A stretch of DNA of 64,000 nt, taken from Pseudomonadota bacterium (lineage in GTDB: Bacteria; Pseudomonadota; Gammaproteobacteria; Burkholderiales; Burkholderiaceae_F). The notes below the pieces were generated by a model. That model was not told where the DNA came from. It did no database searches and saw only the letters and a program-made list of their open reading frames with translations. Positions 28,357-37,440 of this stretch are shown in pieces. The stretch spans positions 1 through 64,000 of the forward strand of contig JAKCCX010000003.1 of assembly GCA_021838715.1 (NCBI GenBank), read 5' to 3'. Made by a program: the position numbers and the translations under genes. Each line of letters begins with the position of its first letter. Within the stretch, counting starts at the first letter, position 1.

Positions 28357-29916
28357 TCAGCGGATGATGTCGAACGAATAATCGGTCTCGGCCGGAATAT
28401 TCGTCCGCGCGTCCAGCGCTTCGAAGTGTTCGTCAAGCAGCATTACCAGGACCCGCATCGCCCCTTCATAGCCCCAGATCGGCATGCGATGGTAGTGGTG
28501 CCGATCGAAGATCGGGAACGCCAGCCGGATCAGCGGAACCCCGGTGTCGCGCTCCAGATACTTGCCGTAGGTGTTGCCGATCATGAAGTCGACCCGCTCG
28601 GTGAAGAGCAGCGACCGCATGTGCCACAGGTCCCGCTTCGGGTAAACCTTGCAGTTCGCACCGAACGGAGACGCATCGAAGAGCGCTTGAACCTTGGCCG
28701 CCCAGGTGTCGTCGCCGTTGGTGGCGAGGACATGCGTCGGCTCCGCCCCAAGTTCCAGCAGGAATTCAGTCATGCCCAGCGTGAAATCCGGGTCGCCGTA
28801 CAGGGCGTACTTCTTGCCGTGCAGATGCGCCTGGGAGTCGGCAATGGCGTCGACGAGACAGCCACGCTCTCGTTCCAGCTCCGGCGGGATCGCCTTGCCA
28901 GTGATCCGCGAGACTTCCATCAGGAATCGATCCGTGCCGCGAACCCCCATGGGATGGTTGAGCGCGACCACCTCCTGGTCATGCTCCTGGATGAGTTTTG
29001 CGGTCTTGACCGAGCAGAATTCCTGGAAGAGGACCGTCGCCTTGGCATTCAGCGCGGACTCCACTTCCGCCTTGGTGGTTCCTCCGTCGTACATCCGGAA
29101 CTCGCCGTCGGTCGGCGTATTCCAGTTGTTGGACGGATCGCACACGATCGTATGCTCCACCCCCATGAGGCCGAATATGCGGCGGACTTCCGGGATATTG
29201 CCGACCACGAATCCGTCGAACCCACCGATGAAATTGATCGACTCGTTCGGCTTGCGCTCAAGCTTCGGCGCCGTATCCGCCTTTCCGTCCCAAAAGTGCC
29301 GGAGAATTCCCAGCATGGTGTTGTCATACCCGGTGATGTGGGAACCGACGAACGCCGGGGTATGCGCGAACGGCACGTCGAACTCGGCCGGAACGCTCCC
29401 CTTCTCCTTTGCCGTCTTGATGAAGGCGTTGAGATCGTCTCCGATGACCTCGGCCATGCAGGTCGTGGAAACCGCGATCATCTCGGGCTTGTACAGACTG
29501 TAGCTATTCGCCAGTCCGTCGATCATGTTGTTCAGGCCCCCAAACACGGCTGCGTCTTCGGTCATGGAAGACGAAACGCAGGAGGTCGGCTCCTTGAAGT
29601 GCCGCGAGAAGTGGGATCGGTAATAGGCAACGCATCCCTGCGACCCGTGGACGAACGACAGCGTCCTGGCGAACCCGTTCGCCGCGAACACCGCCCCCAA
29701 GGGCTGACACGCCTTTGCCGGGTTTACGGTGAGGGAATCGCGAGCAAAGTTCTTTTCCTTGTACTCGACGGTCTTGGTCCACTCGATGACATTCTTGACT
29801 TGATCGACGGGAACCGCGAACTCGAAGTTCGCTTTTTTGTTTTGAAACAGTTCCTGGTATTCCGGCTGGCGAAACAGTTGCTCGTGATCGAGGACTTCTT
29901 CGACGCTTTGCGGCAT
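28357..29916 (-). CDS. nifK: Nitrogenase MoFe protein beta subunit NifK
   Basis: A 519-residue subunit of the MoFe protein that shares the P-cluster with NifD. The three P-cluster cysteines are C70 ([11 protein letters not shown]), C95 ([11 protein letters not shown]) and C153 ([12 protein letters not shown]). The ATG at 29916 has GGAG eight bases upstream; the TTG two codons earlier is not needed. Lies 66 bases after nifD and before nifE. Confidence 0.97.
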   Translation of the reverse strand: MPQSVEEVLDHEQLFRQPEYQELFQNKKANFEFAVPVDQVKNVIEWTKTVEYKEKNFARDSLTVNPAKACQPLGAVFAANGFARTLSFVHGSQGCVAYYRSHFSRHFKEPTSCVSSSMTEDAAVFGGLNNMIDGLANSYSLYKPEMIAVSTTCMAEVIGDDLNAFIKTAKEKGSVPAEFDVPFAHTPAFVGSHITGYDNTMLGILRHFWDGKADTAPKLERKPNESINFIGGFDGFVVGNIPEVRRIFGLMGVEHTIVCDPSNNWNTPTDGEFRMYDGGTTKAEVESALNAKATVLFQEFCSVKTAKLIQEHDQEVVALNHPMGVRGTDRFLMEVSRITGKAIPPELERERGCLVDAIADSQAHLHGKKYALYGDPDFTLGMTEFLLELGAEPTHVLATNGDDTWAAKVQALFDASPFGANCKVYPKRDLWHMRSLLFTERVDFMIGNTYGKYLERDTGVPLIRLAFPIFDRHHYHRMPIWGYEGAMRVLVMLLDEHFEALDARTNIPAETDYSFDIIR

Positions 29917-29937
29917 GGTCAAACTCCAGTATTTTGT

Positions 29938-29974
29938 CGCCCCTCCTCCCGCCAGGGGAAGAGGGTGCAGGGTG
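29938..29974. repeat. G/C-rich imperfect palindrome between nifD and nifK
   Basis: CCCCTCCTCCC...GGGGAAGAGGG followed by GCAGGGTGA. Read on the minus strand it begins TCACCCTGC and resembles the CCCTCACCC-headed repeats at 53456 and 54921. It probably is a diverged member of that dispersed family. Confidence 0.55.
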
Positions 29975-29982
29975 ATGGTTCG

Positions 29983-31434
29983 CTACTTCCAGGGCGCTTT
30001 CGTCAGCCCCCAAACGGGGCTGTTGATCGCCATGTCCATGTCCCGCGCGAAAATCGCGAAGCCGTCGTAACCGTGGTAGGGGCCGGAGTAGTCCCACGAG
30101 TGCATCTGGCGGAACGGCACGCCCATCTTCTGGAACACGTACTTTTCCTTGATCCCGGAGCCGACAAGATCCGGCTGAACCTTTTCGACGAACTTCTCGA
30201 ACTCGTAGCCGGTGACGTCGTCATAGATCAGCGTGCCGTCCTTGACGTAGTGCGTAGTACGCTGATAGTCGTCGTTGTGCCCGAACTCGTACCCGGTTCC
30301 CACGACTTCCATTCCGAGATCCTCGTACGCCCCGATCACATGGCGCGGACGCAGTCCGCCCACGAAGAGCATGACCTTCTTCCCCTGGAGCCGCGGCTTG
30401 TACTTGGCGATGACCGATTCGGTCATCGCCTTGTACTTGGCGATGACGCGTTCTGCGCCTTCCTTGATCTTGTCGTCGAAGTGACTGGCGATTTCGCGCA
30501 GAGACGCCTCGATTTTGCTCGGACCGAAGAAGTTGTACTCCACCCACGGAATTCCGTACTTCTCCTCCATGTGCCGGCTGATGTAATTCATCGATCGATA
30601 GCAATGCAACACGTTGAGCTTGGCCTTGGGCGTGTTTTCCAGCTCGGCGAGCGAACCATCTCCAGACCACTGGGCGATCACCCGCAAGCCCATTTCCTCG
30701 AGAAGGATCCGCGAGGACCATGCATCGCCCCCAATGTTGTAATCGCCGATGATCGCGACGTCGTACGGCGACGACTCGAACGCGTTCTTGTTCGGATCGG
30801 TCCGGTCGAACACCCAGTCACGGATCGCATCGTTGGCGATGTGGTGGCCGAGCGACTGCGATACGCCCCGGAAGCCCTCGCAGCGAACCGGAACGATGGT
30901 ATGGCCGTTCAGCTCCTTGGATTTCTTCTTCGATACCGCCTCGATGTCATCACCGATCAGACCGATCGGACATTCCGACTGCACCGAGATGCCCTTGTTC
31001 AGGGGGAAGAGGTCCTGGATCTCGTCAATGATCTTTTCGAGCTTCTTGTCGCCGCCGAACACGATGTCCTTTTCCTGGAAATCCGAGGTGAACTGCATCG
31101 TGACGAAGGTATCGACGCCCGTGGTACCGATGTAATAGTTCCGGCGCGAACCCCAGGAGTATTGGCCGCAGCCGACGGGGCCGTGGGAGATGTGGATCAT
31201 GTCCTTGATCGGACCCCACACCACCCCTTTGGAGCCGGCATAGGCGCATCCCCGGATCGTCATGACTCCGGGAATGGACTTGATGTTCGACTTGACGTTG
31301 CAGTCGGTTTTTCCGTCTTCGAAGGTATTCAGATGTTTGGCGCGTTTCTTCGCCGTCTTTTCGGGATAGGCCTTGAGCACCTCATCGATGAGTTGCTTGT
31401 TGCGTGCCTTGGTTTCTTCCGCGGTGAGGCTCAT
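29983..31434 (-). CDS. nifD: Nitrogenase MoFe protein alpha subunit NifD
   Basis: A 483-residue catalytic subunit. FeMo-co ligands are C278 ([11 protein letters not shown]) and H445 ([14 protein letters not shown]); P-cluster cysteines are C63, C89 and C155. No insert suggestive of vanadium or iron-only enzymes is present, so this is a Mo nitrogenase. Start at 31434 ([10 protein letters not shown]) with TGGAGGG upstream. A 124-base gap containing a large hairpin separates it from nifH. Confidence 0.98.
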   Translation of the reverse strand: MSLTAEETKARNKQLIDEVLKAYPEKTAKKRAKHLNTFEDGKTDCNVKSNIKSIPGVMTIRGCAYAGSKGVVWGPIKDMIHISHGPVGCGQYSWGSRRNYYIGTTGVDTFVTMQFTSDFQEKDIVFGGDKKLEKIIDEIQDLFPLNKGISVQSECPIGLIGDDIEAVSKKKSKELNGHTIVPVRCEGFRGVSQSLGHHIANDAIRDWVFDRTDPNKNAFESSPYDVAIIGDYNIGGDAWSSRILLEEMGLRVIAQWSGDGSLAELENTPKAKLNVLHCYRSMNYISRHMEEKYGIPWVEYNFFGPSKIEASLREIASHFDDKIKEGAERVIAKYKAMTESVIAKYKPRLQGKKVMLFVGGLRPRHVIGAYEDLGMEVVGTGYEFGHNDDYQRTTHYVKDGTLIYDDVTGYEFEKFVEKVQPDLVGSGIKEKYVFQKMGVPFRQMHSWDYSGPYHGYDGFAIFARDMDMAINSPVWGLTKAPWK

Positions 31435-31504
31435 AGGAGGCCCTCCAGAACGATGAATGAGAATGGGATAAAGGAAATGTGGCGGATTCGTCACGGGTCG
31501 GATC

Positions 31505-31543
31505 GGGCGGATATTCGGTTTTCGTGCGGCCGAATCCCCGCCC
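31505..31543 (-). other. Stable hairpin in the nifH-nifD gap
   Basis: GGGCGG-AT-ATTCGG, 11-base loop, CCGAAT-CC-CCGCCC: two 6-bp stems separated by a 2x2 internal loop, 16 bases past the nifH stop. It is not followed by a T-run. Hairpins here commonly protect the nifH message 3' end and yield more nifH than nifDK transcript; that role is inferred. Confidence 0.7.
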
Positions 31544-31558
31544 TTTGCCGGTTTCCCG

Positions 31559-32449
<891 letters not shown>

Positions 32450-32573
32450 TCATAACTCCTTTTCAAAGCGCTTATTGTCGAAATCGAACGTTGCAGGGAC
32501 TGCCCGCGCACCCCTAACCCTGTAGGTCTTCGGTGGTGGTTACGGATTCGGCATGTGCTCCACCCGACTCTCA

Positions 32574-32590
32574 AGCAATCGCCGTGCCAC
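32574..32590 (-). promoter_or_regulatory. Sigma-54 promoter of nifH operon
   Basis: Minus strand GTGGCACG-N4-TTGCT, a perfect match in both elements. Predicted start near 32562, leaving a leader of about 115 bases before nifH. The 421-bp nifH/32868 gap also holds two NifA sites and a divergent promoter at 32818. Confidence 0.9.
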
Positions 32591-32669
32591 TCCCAAAAAT
32601 GTTGCACAACGCGCTGTTTTTTATAATGAATCGGGATTTCCCGGGAGCCCCGGCGAGCGCTTGCCGGGA

Positions 32670-32685
32670 TGTGGGAAACCGCACA
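32670..32685. promoter_or_regulatory. NifA upstream site 1, nifH
   Basis: TGTGGGAAACCGCACA, an intact TGT-N10-ACA 80 bp upstream of the nifH -24 element. The spacer contains AAACC as in the nifV site. Confidence 0.8.
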
Positions 32686-32698
32686 AGGCGGGTATGAC

Positions 32699-32714
32699 TG
32701 TCGGGAACGGTACA
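32699..32714. promoter_or_regulatory. NifA upstream site 2, nifH
   Basis: TGTCGGGAACGGTACA, an intact TGT-N10-ACA exactly 29 bp from site 1. It lies about 104 bp upstream of the divergent -24 element at 32818, so the pair can serve both directions. Confidence 0.8.
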
Positions 32715-32817
32715 GGCGCGAGGCGGTAGTTCCGCGCCGCGTTCGACGGGTCCGCGCTGGGTTCCTCGCGAGCGAGCCGATGGAAACGACGCCGAAGAAC
32801 GCTACGACAGGAATGGC

Positions 32818-32833
32818 GGGAACGAAGTTTGCT
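32818..32833 (+). promoter_or_regulatory. Candidate sigma-54 promoter of unknown gene-nifZ
   Basis: GGGAACG-N4-TTGCT, correct spacing and a perfect -12 element; the -24 half matches the one at 4469 (GGGAAC). Transcription would start about 25 bases before the ATG at 32868. Confidence 0.55.
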
Positions 32834-32867
32834 TGTGGTCATGCGATCTTCCTCAGGACAACAGACC

Positions 32868-33452
32868 ATGACTGAAATCGCACAAACCCCATTCGCCTCG
32901 CTCGACGCCGAAGGGCGTCTTCTCAGCCCGGTTTACAAGGGCCCGGTCGCACCGGACGTCTATGCCTTTCGGGGCGAACTCGCCTTGAAGTTTGCCGAGA
33001 AGCTGTCGGACGAGGCCCGCCCGCCGGAAATCAAGCTGGATCAGGTAATGATGACCGGAGCCGTCGGAAGGCCGGCGCTTTCGTTCTTTGCGGCGTTCGG
33101 AGTATCGCTCGAGCACCTCGGCCTCTTCCGGGATCTGCTCGCCGACAAGTTGGATGCCGGTGGCAAATATTTCTTCTTCGCGGGAAACCTGGACATCTCC
33201 AAGCGATACCGGATCGCCATGGGCTCCGCAACCTTCCGGGTTCTTCCTCTCGACGAAGCGACCGTCTACAACGAAATGCTGGAAGTGCTGGGAATCGATC
33301 GGGGCGACCTGAAGAAACTCGACACGGCCGGAAAGATCCGGATCATCGCCGAGAAGGCGGCCGGCTTCTCGGATTCCTGGCCGGAGATTTCCTACGAAGA
33401 CGGGGTGCGGGGCATGGGACCGGTCAAGGTCCGGGAAAACAGGCCGGTGTAG
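32868..33452 (+). CDS. Unknown nif-linked protein
   Basis: A 194-residue protein I do not recognise. It has no signal peptide, no membrane segment and no cysteines, so it is unlikely to bind an Fe-S cluster itself. The middle (about residues 50-140) is hydrophobic and regular, with ALSFFAAFGVSLEHLGLFRDL and KYFFFAGNLDISKRYRIAMG; the C-terminus is polar. The ATG at 32868 follows AGGA. Two bases separate it from nifZ, and it is divergent from nifH over shared NifA sites. A role in MoFe or Fe protein maturation, like its partner nifZ, is inferred from this position only. Confidence 0.8.
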   Translation: MTEIAQTPFASLDAEGRLLSPVYKGPVAPDVYAFRGELALKFAEKLSDEARPPEIKLDQVMMTGAVGRPALSFFAAFGVSLEHLGLFRDLLADKLDAGGKYFFFAGNLDISKRYRIAMGSATFRVLPLDEATVYNEMLEVLGIDRGDLKKLDTAGKIRIIAEKAAGFSDSWPEISYEDGVRGMGPVKVRENRPV

Positions 33453-33454
33453 CC

Positions 33455-33820
33455 ATGGACTTGAACCGCGTCGAATTGTCCGCACTGGCGGGCAAGGAGG
33501 AGTCCGACGAAGTCGAAATCACGTCGTCTCCCCGCTTTACGTTCGGCGAGCGCGTTGCCAGCCGAAAACTGGTGCGCAATGACGGAACGTTCCCGGGCAA
33601 GGATATCGGGGATGTTCTCGTCGAGCGCGGAGACGTGGGATACGTGCGCTCGATCGGTACATTCCTGCAACGCTATTACATCTACAGCGTCGAGTGGGTC
33701 GGAAGAGGGTATCAGGTCGGCATGCGCGCAAAGGAACTATGCACGCTCGATGATCTGCCGGAGGATGTTCTCGATCGGTTTTCCGATCGGCTCAGCGAGT
33801 TGAAGGCGCTCGGAAAATGA
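33455..33820 (+). CDS. nifZ: P-cluster maturation protein NifZ
   Basis: A 121-residue NifZ protein, which helps form the second P-cluster of the MoFe protein. The core FGERVASRKLVRNDGTFPGKD followed by LVERGDVGYVRSIGTFLQ is the full family signature. It has a helical C-terminal extension (LDDLPEDVLDRFSDRL) and an acidic N-terminal addition of about 25 residues. It follows the unknown gene by two bases and ends convergent with the 2Fe-2S ferredoxin operon. Confidence 0.93.
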   Translation: MDLNRVELSALAGKEESDEVEITSSPRFTFGERVASRKLVRNDGTFPGKDIGDVLVERGDVGYVRSIGTFLQRYYIYSVEWVGRGYQVGMRAKELCTLDDLPEDVLDRFSDRLSELKALGK

Positions 33821-33840
33821 GCAGAACTGCAATACGGCGT

Positions 33841-33874
33841 TCCCATCCTCGGATCCGTCTCTCCAAGGATGGGA
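33841..33874. terminator. Hairpin between convergent nifZ and ferredoxin
   Basis: TCCCATCC, 18-base loop, GGATGGGA: an 8-bp perfect stem in the 85-bp convergent gap. No long T-run follows in either direction, so it is a possible bidirectional terminator or message end rather than a classical one. Confidence 0.45.
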
Positions 33875-33905
33875 GCCGCGCGCGGCAGATCACGCCGCGC
33901 CCAAC

Positions 33906-34211
33906 CTAGAATCCGGACTGGAACCCGAGCAGTTCCACCGTAACATCGTCGTCTCCCAGAAGCGCCTGGCAAGCCAGGCGCGACTTCGACCCTACGCCGG
34001 GAATCGAGTCGAGTTTTTCATTCTCGACGCGCTGGATCTTTGACAGACTCTTGCGCCCTTCCTGCACAAAGATGTGGCAGGCGCCGCATTCTCCCTTGCC
34101 GTCGCATTTGCCGGGAATCGATTCTCCGGCGGCGCGCAAGGCGGCAAGAATGCTGGCACCGCTGGCAGCCTCGTAGCGGCTTCCGGATGGTTGAACGGTG
34201 AGAATGGGCAT
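33906..34211 (-). CDS. 2Fe-2S ferredoxin, nif-linked
   Basis: A 101-residue plant/Shethna-type ferredoxin. Cluster ligands appear as C-x5-C-x2-C (GKCDGKGECGACHIF) with the fourth cysteine in SRLACQALL. It resembles the nif-linked 2Fe-2S ferredoxins (FdxD or FeSII type), one of which protects nitrogenase from oxygen in Azotobacter by forming an inactive complex. The lysine-rich loop ESIPGKCDGKGE would suit such docking. Which role it plays here cannot be told. Last gene of the 37182-33906 operon. Confidence 0.88.
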   Translation of the reverse strand: MPILTVQPSGSRYEAASGASILAALRAAGESIPGKCDGKGECGACHIFVQEGRKSLSKIQRVENEKLDSIPGVGSKSRLACQALLGDDDVTVELLGFQSGF

Positions 34212-34212
34212 A

Positions 34213-35094
34213 CTAACTCCTGGTCAAATGGTTTTCCGGCATTGCCGCCGGGGGTGATAGTCGGACCGCATTGCGGACCAAGGACGACTCGACCGCGTCC
34301 AGCGATAGATCGACGCGCTCGATGTTTTGTTCTTCGAGGAATCGGATTTCCTTGCGGGTCAGTTCCCCGGGAAGAATCGCCCAATGACGATCGGACGATC
34401 GCTTCATGATCTGCCGCGCAAAAATCCGCTCCAGTTGATCCTGAAACCGGCATCCGAGAAACAGGAAGTGTCGCCCCGAGCGCAATTCCTGGACCCGCGG
34501 CGGCACCGGCGTCTGAATGTCGATTTCCGTCAGAACTTCCACGAAGTCGGTGTCGGAAACCAAAAAGTTGCGTGCCGGATGTACGCAACCCAAGGGGCGA
34601 TACAGCAGCGTATTCCAATCCGCCGCACCGGCCGGGTCCCTCGGATTTCCTTCGCAATCGAAATATCCCGTCCAGGTCCCGAAATGCTCCGACTGGGAAA
34701 GACCCTGCACCTGGCCCCAGTCGCTTCTTCCGGAAAGCGCCGTGGAACAGGCGCTGTCGTACCAGCTGTCGACGATCAGCGAAATTTCCGGCAACGAAGC
34801 CAGGTAACGATGCAGGGCGGAAGGTTGGACGGGCGCGGCGAAGCACTCGCTCATCAGCCGCACGATCGTCTTCCGGTGCTTGAAGTTCTCGACAAACTGC
34901 GCCGCAGCGGTCAGGCGTTTGCGAATCTTGTGCGGAACCGAAACCTTGGCGGTGATTGCCAAGGCCAACTCCTCCGGGGTGGCCGGAACGGGAGCCCCGT
35001 TCGGGACCAAACCCAGCATTCCCGGTCCGAGGTAGGGAATGATGGTGCCTGCCGAAAGACCGGCCCGGATTTCCTCCAACTGTTTTTCGCTCAT
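34213..35094 (-). CDS. SIR2-like domain protein
   Basis: A 293-residue protein with the SIR2-like (SIR2_2) fold pattern: the N-terminal nucleotide loop is IIPYLGPGML rather than the sirtuin GAGIS, and a PLGCVHP segment lies near the position of the catalytic histidine. Such domains often cleave NAD and occur in defence systems, but this one is alone, lies in a nif operon between a DegT-like gene and a ferredoxin, and ends one base before the ferredoxin start. A redox or NAD-sensing part in nitrogenase control is inferred from location. Confidence 0.75.
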   Translation of the reverse strand: MSEKQLEEIRAGLSAGTIIPYLGPGMLGLVPNGAPVPATPEELALAITAKVSVPHKIRKRLTAAAQFVENFKHRKTIVRLMSECFAAPVQPSALHRYLASLPEISLIVDSWYDSACSTALSGRSDWGQVQGLSQSEHFGTWTGYFDCEGNPRDPAGAADWNTLLYRPLGCVHPARNFLVSDTDFVEVLTEIDIQTPVPPRVQELRSGRHFLFLGCRFQDQLERIFARQIMKRSSDRHWAILPGELTRKEIRFLEEQNIERVDLSLDAVESSLVRNAVRLSPPAAMPENHLTRS

Positions 35095-35110
35095 CCCTCT
35101 GCCTCACCAT

Positions 35111-35129
35111 TTCCCGGCAAGGCCGGGAA
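35111..35129 (-). other. Hairpin between DegT-like and SIR2-like genes
   Basis: TTCCCGGC-AAG-GCCGGGAA, an 8-bp perfect stem in the 44-bp gap. No T-run follows; a message-processing or partial-attenuation role is possible. Confidence 0.5.
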
Positions 35130-35138
35130 GGAAAATCA

Positions 35139-36302
35139 TCAGTAGATCGCGGCCCCGGCCCCGACGTTTGCCGAGGAATCCTTGGCCGTGCCCACGATGA
35201 ACATCACTTCGTCTTCGCGGAGGTTGCCGTGGAACGGAAGCGCGATTGCTCGATCCGAAATCCGCTCGACCGTCGGCAGGTCTCCCTTCCGGTAGCCGTA
35301 TCGGTTATAGAAATATTGCAGATGCAGCGGGTTGCAATATGCCGCCGCTTCGACGCTTTCGGTTGCCAGATCTTCGAGAATCTGGTTCCGCGCGCTGCGC
35401 GGGAAGCGCGTTCCCAAATGAACGAGATAGGTGAACCAATGAATCTCGTCCACGTCCGGCGCAAGATACGGCGGCTTGATTCCTTCGAACGACTGGATGT
35501 GGCGCAGGTAATGGGATTCGACTTTTTTTCGTTGCGCAAGGATTTCATCGATCCGATCAAGTTGCGCCAAGCCGAGCGCTGCCGAGATCTCGCTCATTCC
35601 CGCCTGCAGCGGCACGCGGCCGCCCACCGAGACCGAAAGACGGTCCTCGATCCGGTGGCTGCGCATGTGGCGCAGTTCGGTCGCGAGGCCCGGGTCGTCC
35701 GTGACGACCATTCCGCCTTCCCCGCAAGCCAAAGCCGATGCCTGAGAGAAATCGAATATTGCGCATCGGCCAAACGCCCCCGTGCGCCGCCCCTGATACA
35801 CCGACCCGATCGACTCGGTCGAGTCCTCGAGCAGAACAATCTCCCGCTCCACCGCAAGTTCCCGCAACCCCTGCCAAGGCGCGGGATGCCCGTTCGTATT
35901 GCCGGCGAGAATGGCTTTCGTGCGAGATGTGATCCGGGAGGCGACGGCGGCCGGCTGCAGGGTTCCGCTCCAGTAATCCATATCGGCAAAGACCGGAGTT
36001 GCGCCAACCAGCGAAATCGCGTGGGCGATCTGATGCCAGGAATACGGCGAGGCGATGACCTCATCTCCAGGGCCGATCCCCAGCGCACGCAGGCTGAGCA
36101 TCAGCCCCGCGGTCCCGCTGGACACGGCAACCGCATAGGTGCGGCCGACGTAGTCGGCGAAGTTTTCTTCGAACGACTCGACCAACTCTCCTTCGGAAAT
36201 CCGCCCTGAGCGCATGGCAGTCAGGACCGCTTCCATCTCCCATACGCCGATGTTTCCCTGGAACAAGTGAATCCAGTCTTCCTGCTTCCGGATACGGGTC
36301 AT
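35139..36302 (-). CDS. DegT/AHBA-family protein lacking the PLP lysine
   Basis: A 387-residue protein of the DegT/DnrJ/EryC1/StrS aminotransferase fold. Family segments are clear: SSGTAGLMLSLRALGIGPGDEVI, VLLEDSTESIG and CGEGGMVVTDD. In active enzymes a lysine seven residues before the GEGG motif binds PLP; here the stretch is FDFSQASALACGEGG and the lysine position is S189. It should not form the usual internal aldimine, so it may be a non-enzymatic PLP binder or use other chemistry. ATG 36302 has AAGGAGG. It lies 10 bases after nifT. Confidence 0.82.
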   Translation of the reverse strand: MTRIRKQEDWIHLFQGNIGVWEMEAVLTAMRSGRISEGELVESFEENFADYVGRTYAVAVSSGTAGLMLSLRALGIGPGDEVIASPYSWHQIAHAISLVGATPVFADMDYWSGTLQPAAVASRITSRTKAILAGNTNGHPAPWQGLRELAVEREIVLLEDSTESIGSVYQGRRTGAFGRCAIFDFSQASALACGEGGMVVTDDPGLATELRHMRSHRIEDRLSVSVGGRVPLQAGMSEISAALGLAQLDRIDEILAQRKKVESHYLRHIQSFEGIKPPYLAPDVDEIHWFTYLVHLGTRFPRSARNQILEDLATESVEAAAYCNPLHLQYFYNRYGYRKGDLPTVERISDRAIALPFHGNLREDEVMFIVGTAKDSSANVGAGAAIY

Positions 36303-36312
36303 CTTTTCCTCC

Positions 36313-36531
36313 TTATGGCTCGCCCTCGTCGACGCGCCGGGCATCCACGGTGATGGGGAGCGTTGGCTCCCCTTCCATCGCAGGAAGCCGAAGACGCCAT
36401 CCGTTGGCAAGGGTCACCGACCCGCCCCACAATCCGGGGAGTTCGGTTGCCACGACAGGCTCTTCAAGGTCCTTTTTCGGCACATAGACCGAAAGCGCCC
36501 CCCCCGCACTACGCCGGAGCATGACCTTCAC
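36313..36531 (-). CDS. nifT: NifT/FixU protein
   Basis: A 72-residue NifT protein: MKVMLRRSAGGALSVYVPKK, DLEEPVV, WGGSVTLANGWRL and LPITVDARRV span the family. The start is GTG, overlapping the stop of the iscA-like gene in GTGA, with AAGGG upstream. NifT is co-expressed with nifHDK in many diazotrophs, but deletion usually has little effect and its role is unknown. Here it has moved away from nifHDK into the ferredoxin operon. Confidence 0.92.
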   Translation of the reverse strand: MKVMLRRSAGGALSVYVPKKDLEEPVVATELPGLWGGSVTLANGWRLRLPAMEGEPTLPITVDARRVDEGEP

Positions 36532-36926
36532 GGCGCACCCTTGGTTTCGGTCCGCCGCCCGATGCTGCCGACGCTCACCTTGGTGACCGAAGGGCTTCCG
36601 CCGCCCCCACCGCTCGTACTGCAACCGCAGGAAGCCGCGTTTGGGTTATGGATGGTGAAACCGGATTCCAGGACGTTGTCGCAGAAATCCACCGTGGCAC
36701 CATCGAGCGATATACGACTGATCGCGGGAAGGAACACCTTCACGCCCTCGACCGAGACGGTCTCATCGCCGGGTGCAGGGCGCTCCTCGACGCTGAATTG
36801 CGTGCTGTATCCGGAGCACCCGCCCGGCGTGACCGTCATACGGAATCCCGCCTCGCTGCCCCCTCCGGAAAATCGCATCATCCGACGAATGAACTCTTGC
36901 GCGGCCGGCGTGAACGTCACATCCAT
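36528..36926 (-). CDS. A-type Fe-S carrier (HesB/NifIscA), nif-linked
   Basis: A 132-residue HesB/IscA family protein with the cysteines in GGCSGYSTQF and in ASCGCS. After the CGC motif it carries an unusual extension of about 30 residues, Gly/Ser-rich then basic (SVGSIGRRTETKGAP). It differs from the shorter copy at 11683. ATG 36926 has GGAGA upstream. It follows the ferredoxin gene by 31 bases and is translationally coupled to nifT. Confidence 0.9.
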   Translation of the reverse strand: MDVTFTPAAQEFIRRMMRFSGGGSEAGFRMTVTPGGCSGYSTQFSVEERPAPGDETVSVEGVKVFLPAISRISLDGATVDFCDNVLESGFTIHNPNAASCGCSTSGGGGGSPSVTKVSVGSIGRRTETKGAP

Positions 36927-36957
36927 GATCTGTCTCCGTACCCTGGGTTGGCTTCGG

Positions 36958-37182
36958 TTATGCGGCCGGTTGATACCGCGGCAACGACTTGTCGATCACG
37001 CAGGTGTTCTCGACCGGACAGACTGCGACGCATTGCGGATCATCGAAGTGGCCGATGCATTCCGTGCATTTCTTGGGATCGATTACGAAGGTTCCGTTTT
37101 TCTCCCGGATCGCCACATTCGGACATTCCGGCTCGCAGGCCGAACAGGCGGTGCATTGCGACGCGATGATTTTGTAGGGCAT
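36958..37182 (-). CDS. 2[4Fe-4S] ferredoxin (FdxN-like)
   Basis: A 74-residue bacterial ferredoxin. The first motif is [12 protein letters not shown]; the second has the insert [18 protein letters not shown] (C-x2-C-x8-C-x3-C) typical of FdxN and Alvin-type ferredoxins. Such proteins are the likely direct electron donors to NifH or NifB. ATG 37182 follows GGAGAGG. First gene of the six-gene operon running to 33906. Confidence 0.92.
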   Translation of the reverse strand: MPYKIIASQCTACSACEPECPNVAIREKNGTFVIDPKKCTECIGHFDDPQCVAVCPVENTCVIDKSLPRYQPAA

Positions 37183-37308
37183 GGAGTCCTCTCCTTTGAT
37201 AAGTCGTTTTCCGGCGCGAGCGTCCCGCCTCACGCTGCCGAAGCAGCGATCAATGCACCCTGGCCTCCCGAGGAATCGCGGGCACCATGCCCACGCATAG
37301 ACCGCTAA

Positions 37309-37325
37309 AGCCAGAACCGTGCCAA
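37309..37325 (-). promoter_or_regulatory. Sigma-54 promoter of ferredoxin-nifT operon
   Basis: Minus strand TTGGCACG-N4-TGGCT, identical in both elements to the nifB promoter at 11337. Leader about 115 bases. Confidence 0.8.
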
Positions 37326-37391
37326 TCTGAAATCCTTGCGAAAAATCAGTTCGTTACTTGCGCTTCCCGCCGCCCATGAGACCGGCGGGGG

Positions 37392-37407
37392 TGTCGCATT
37401 GGCGACA
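37392..37407. promoter_or_regulatory. NifA upstream site 1, ferredoxin operon
   Basis: TGTCGCATTGGCGACA, intact TGT-N10-ACA extended to a TGTCGC/GCGACA palindrome, 67 bp from the -24 element. Confidence 0.8.
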
Positions 37408-37420
37408 ACGCCTCGGGGGC

Positions 37421-37436
37421 TGTCGCATCTCCGACA
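37421..37436. promoter_or_regulatory. NifA upstream site 2, ferredoxin operon
   Basis: TGTCGCATCTCCGACA, intact TGT-N10-ACA, 29 bp from site 1, the same spacing as the nifH pair. It ends five bases before the modE stop codon. Confidence 0.8.
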
Positions 37437-37440
37437 TCCA

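Noticed and set aside
34213-35094. SIR2-like gene as a phage defence system
   Set aside because: No partner defence genes are adjacent and it is locked inside a nif operon by one-base and short gaps.
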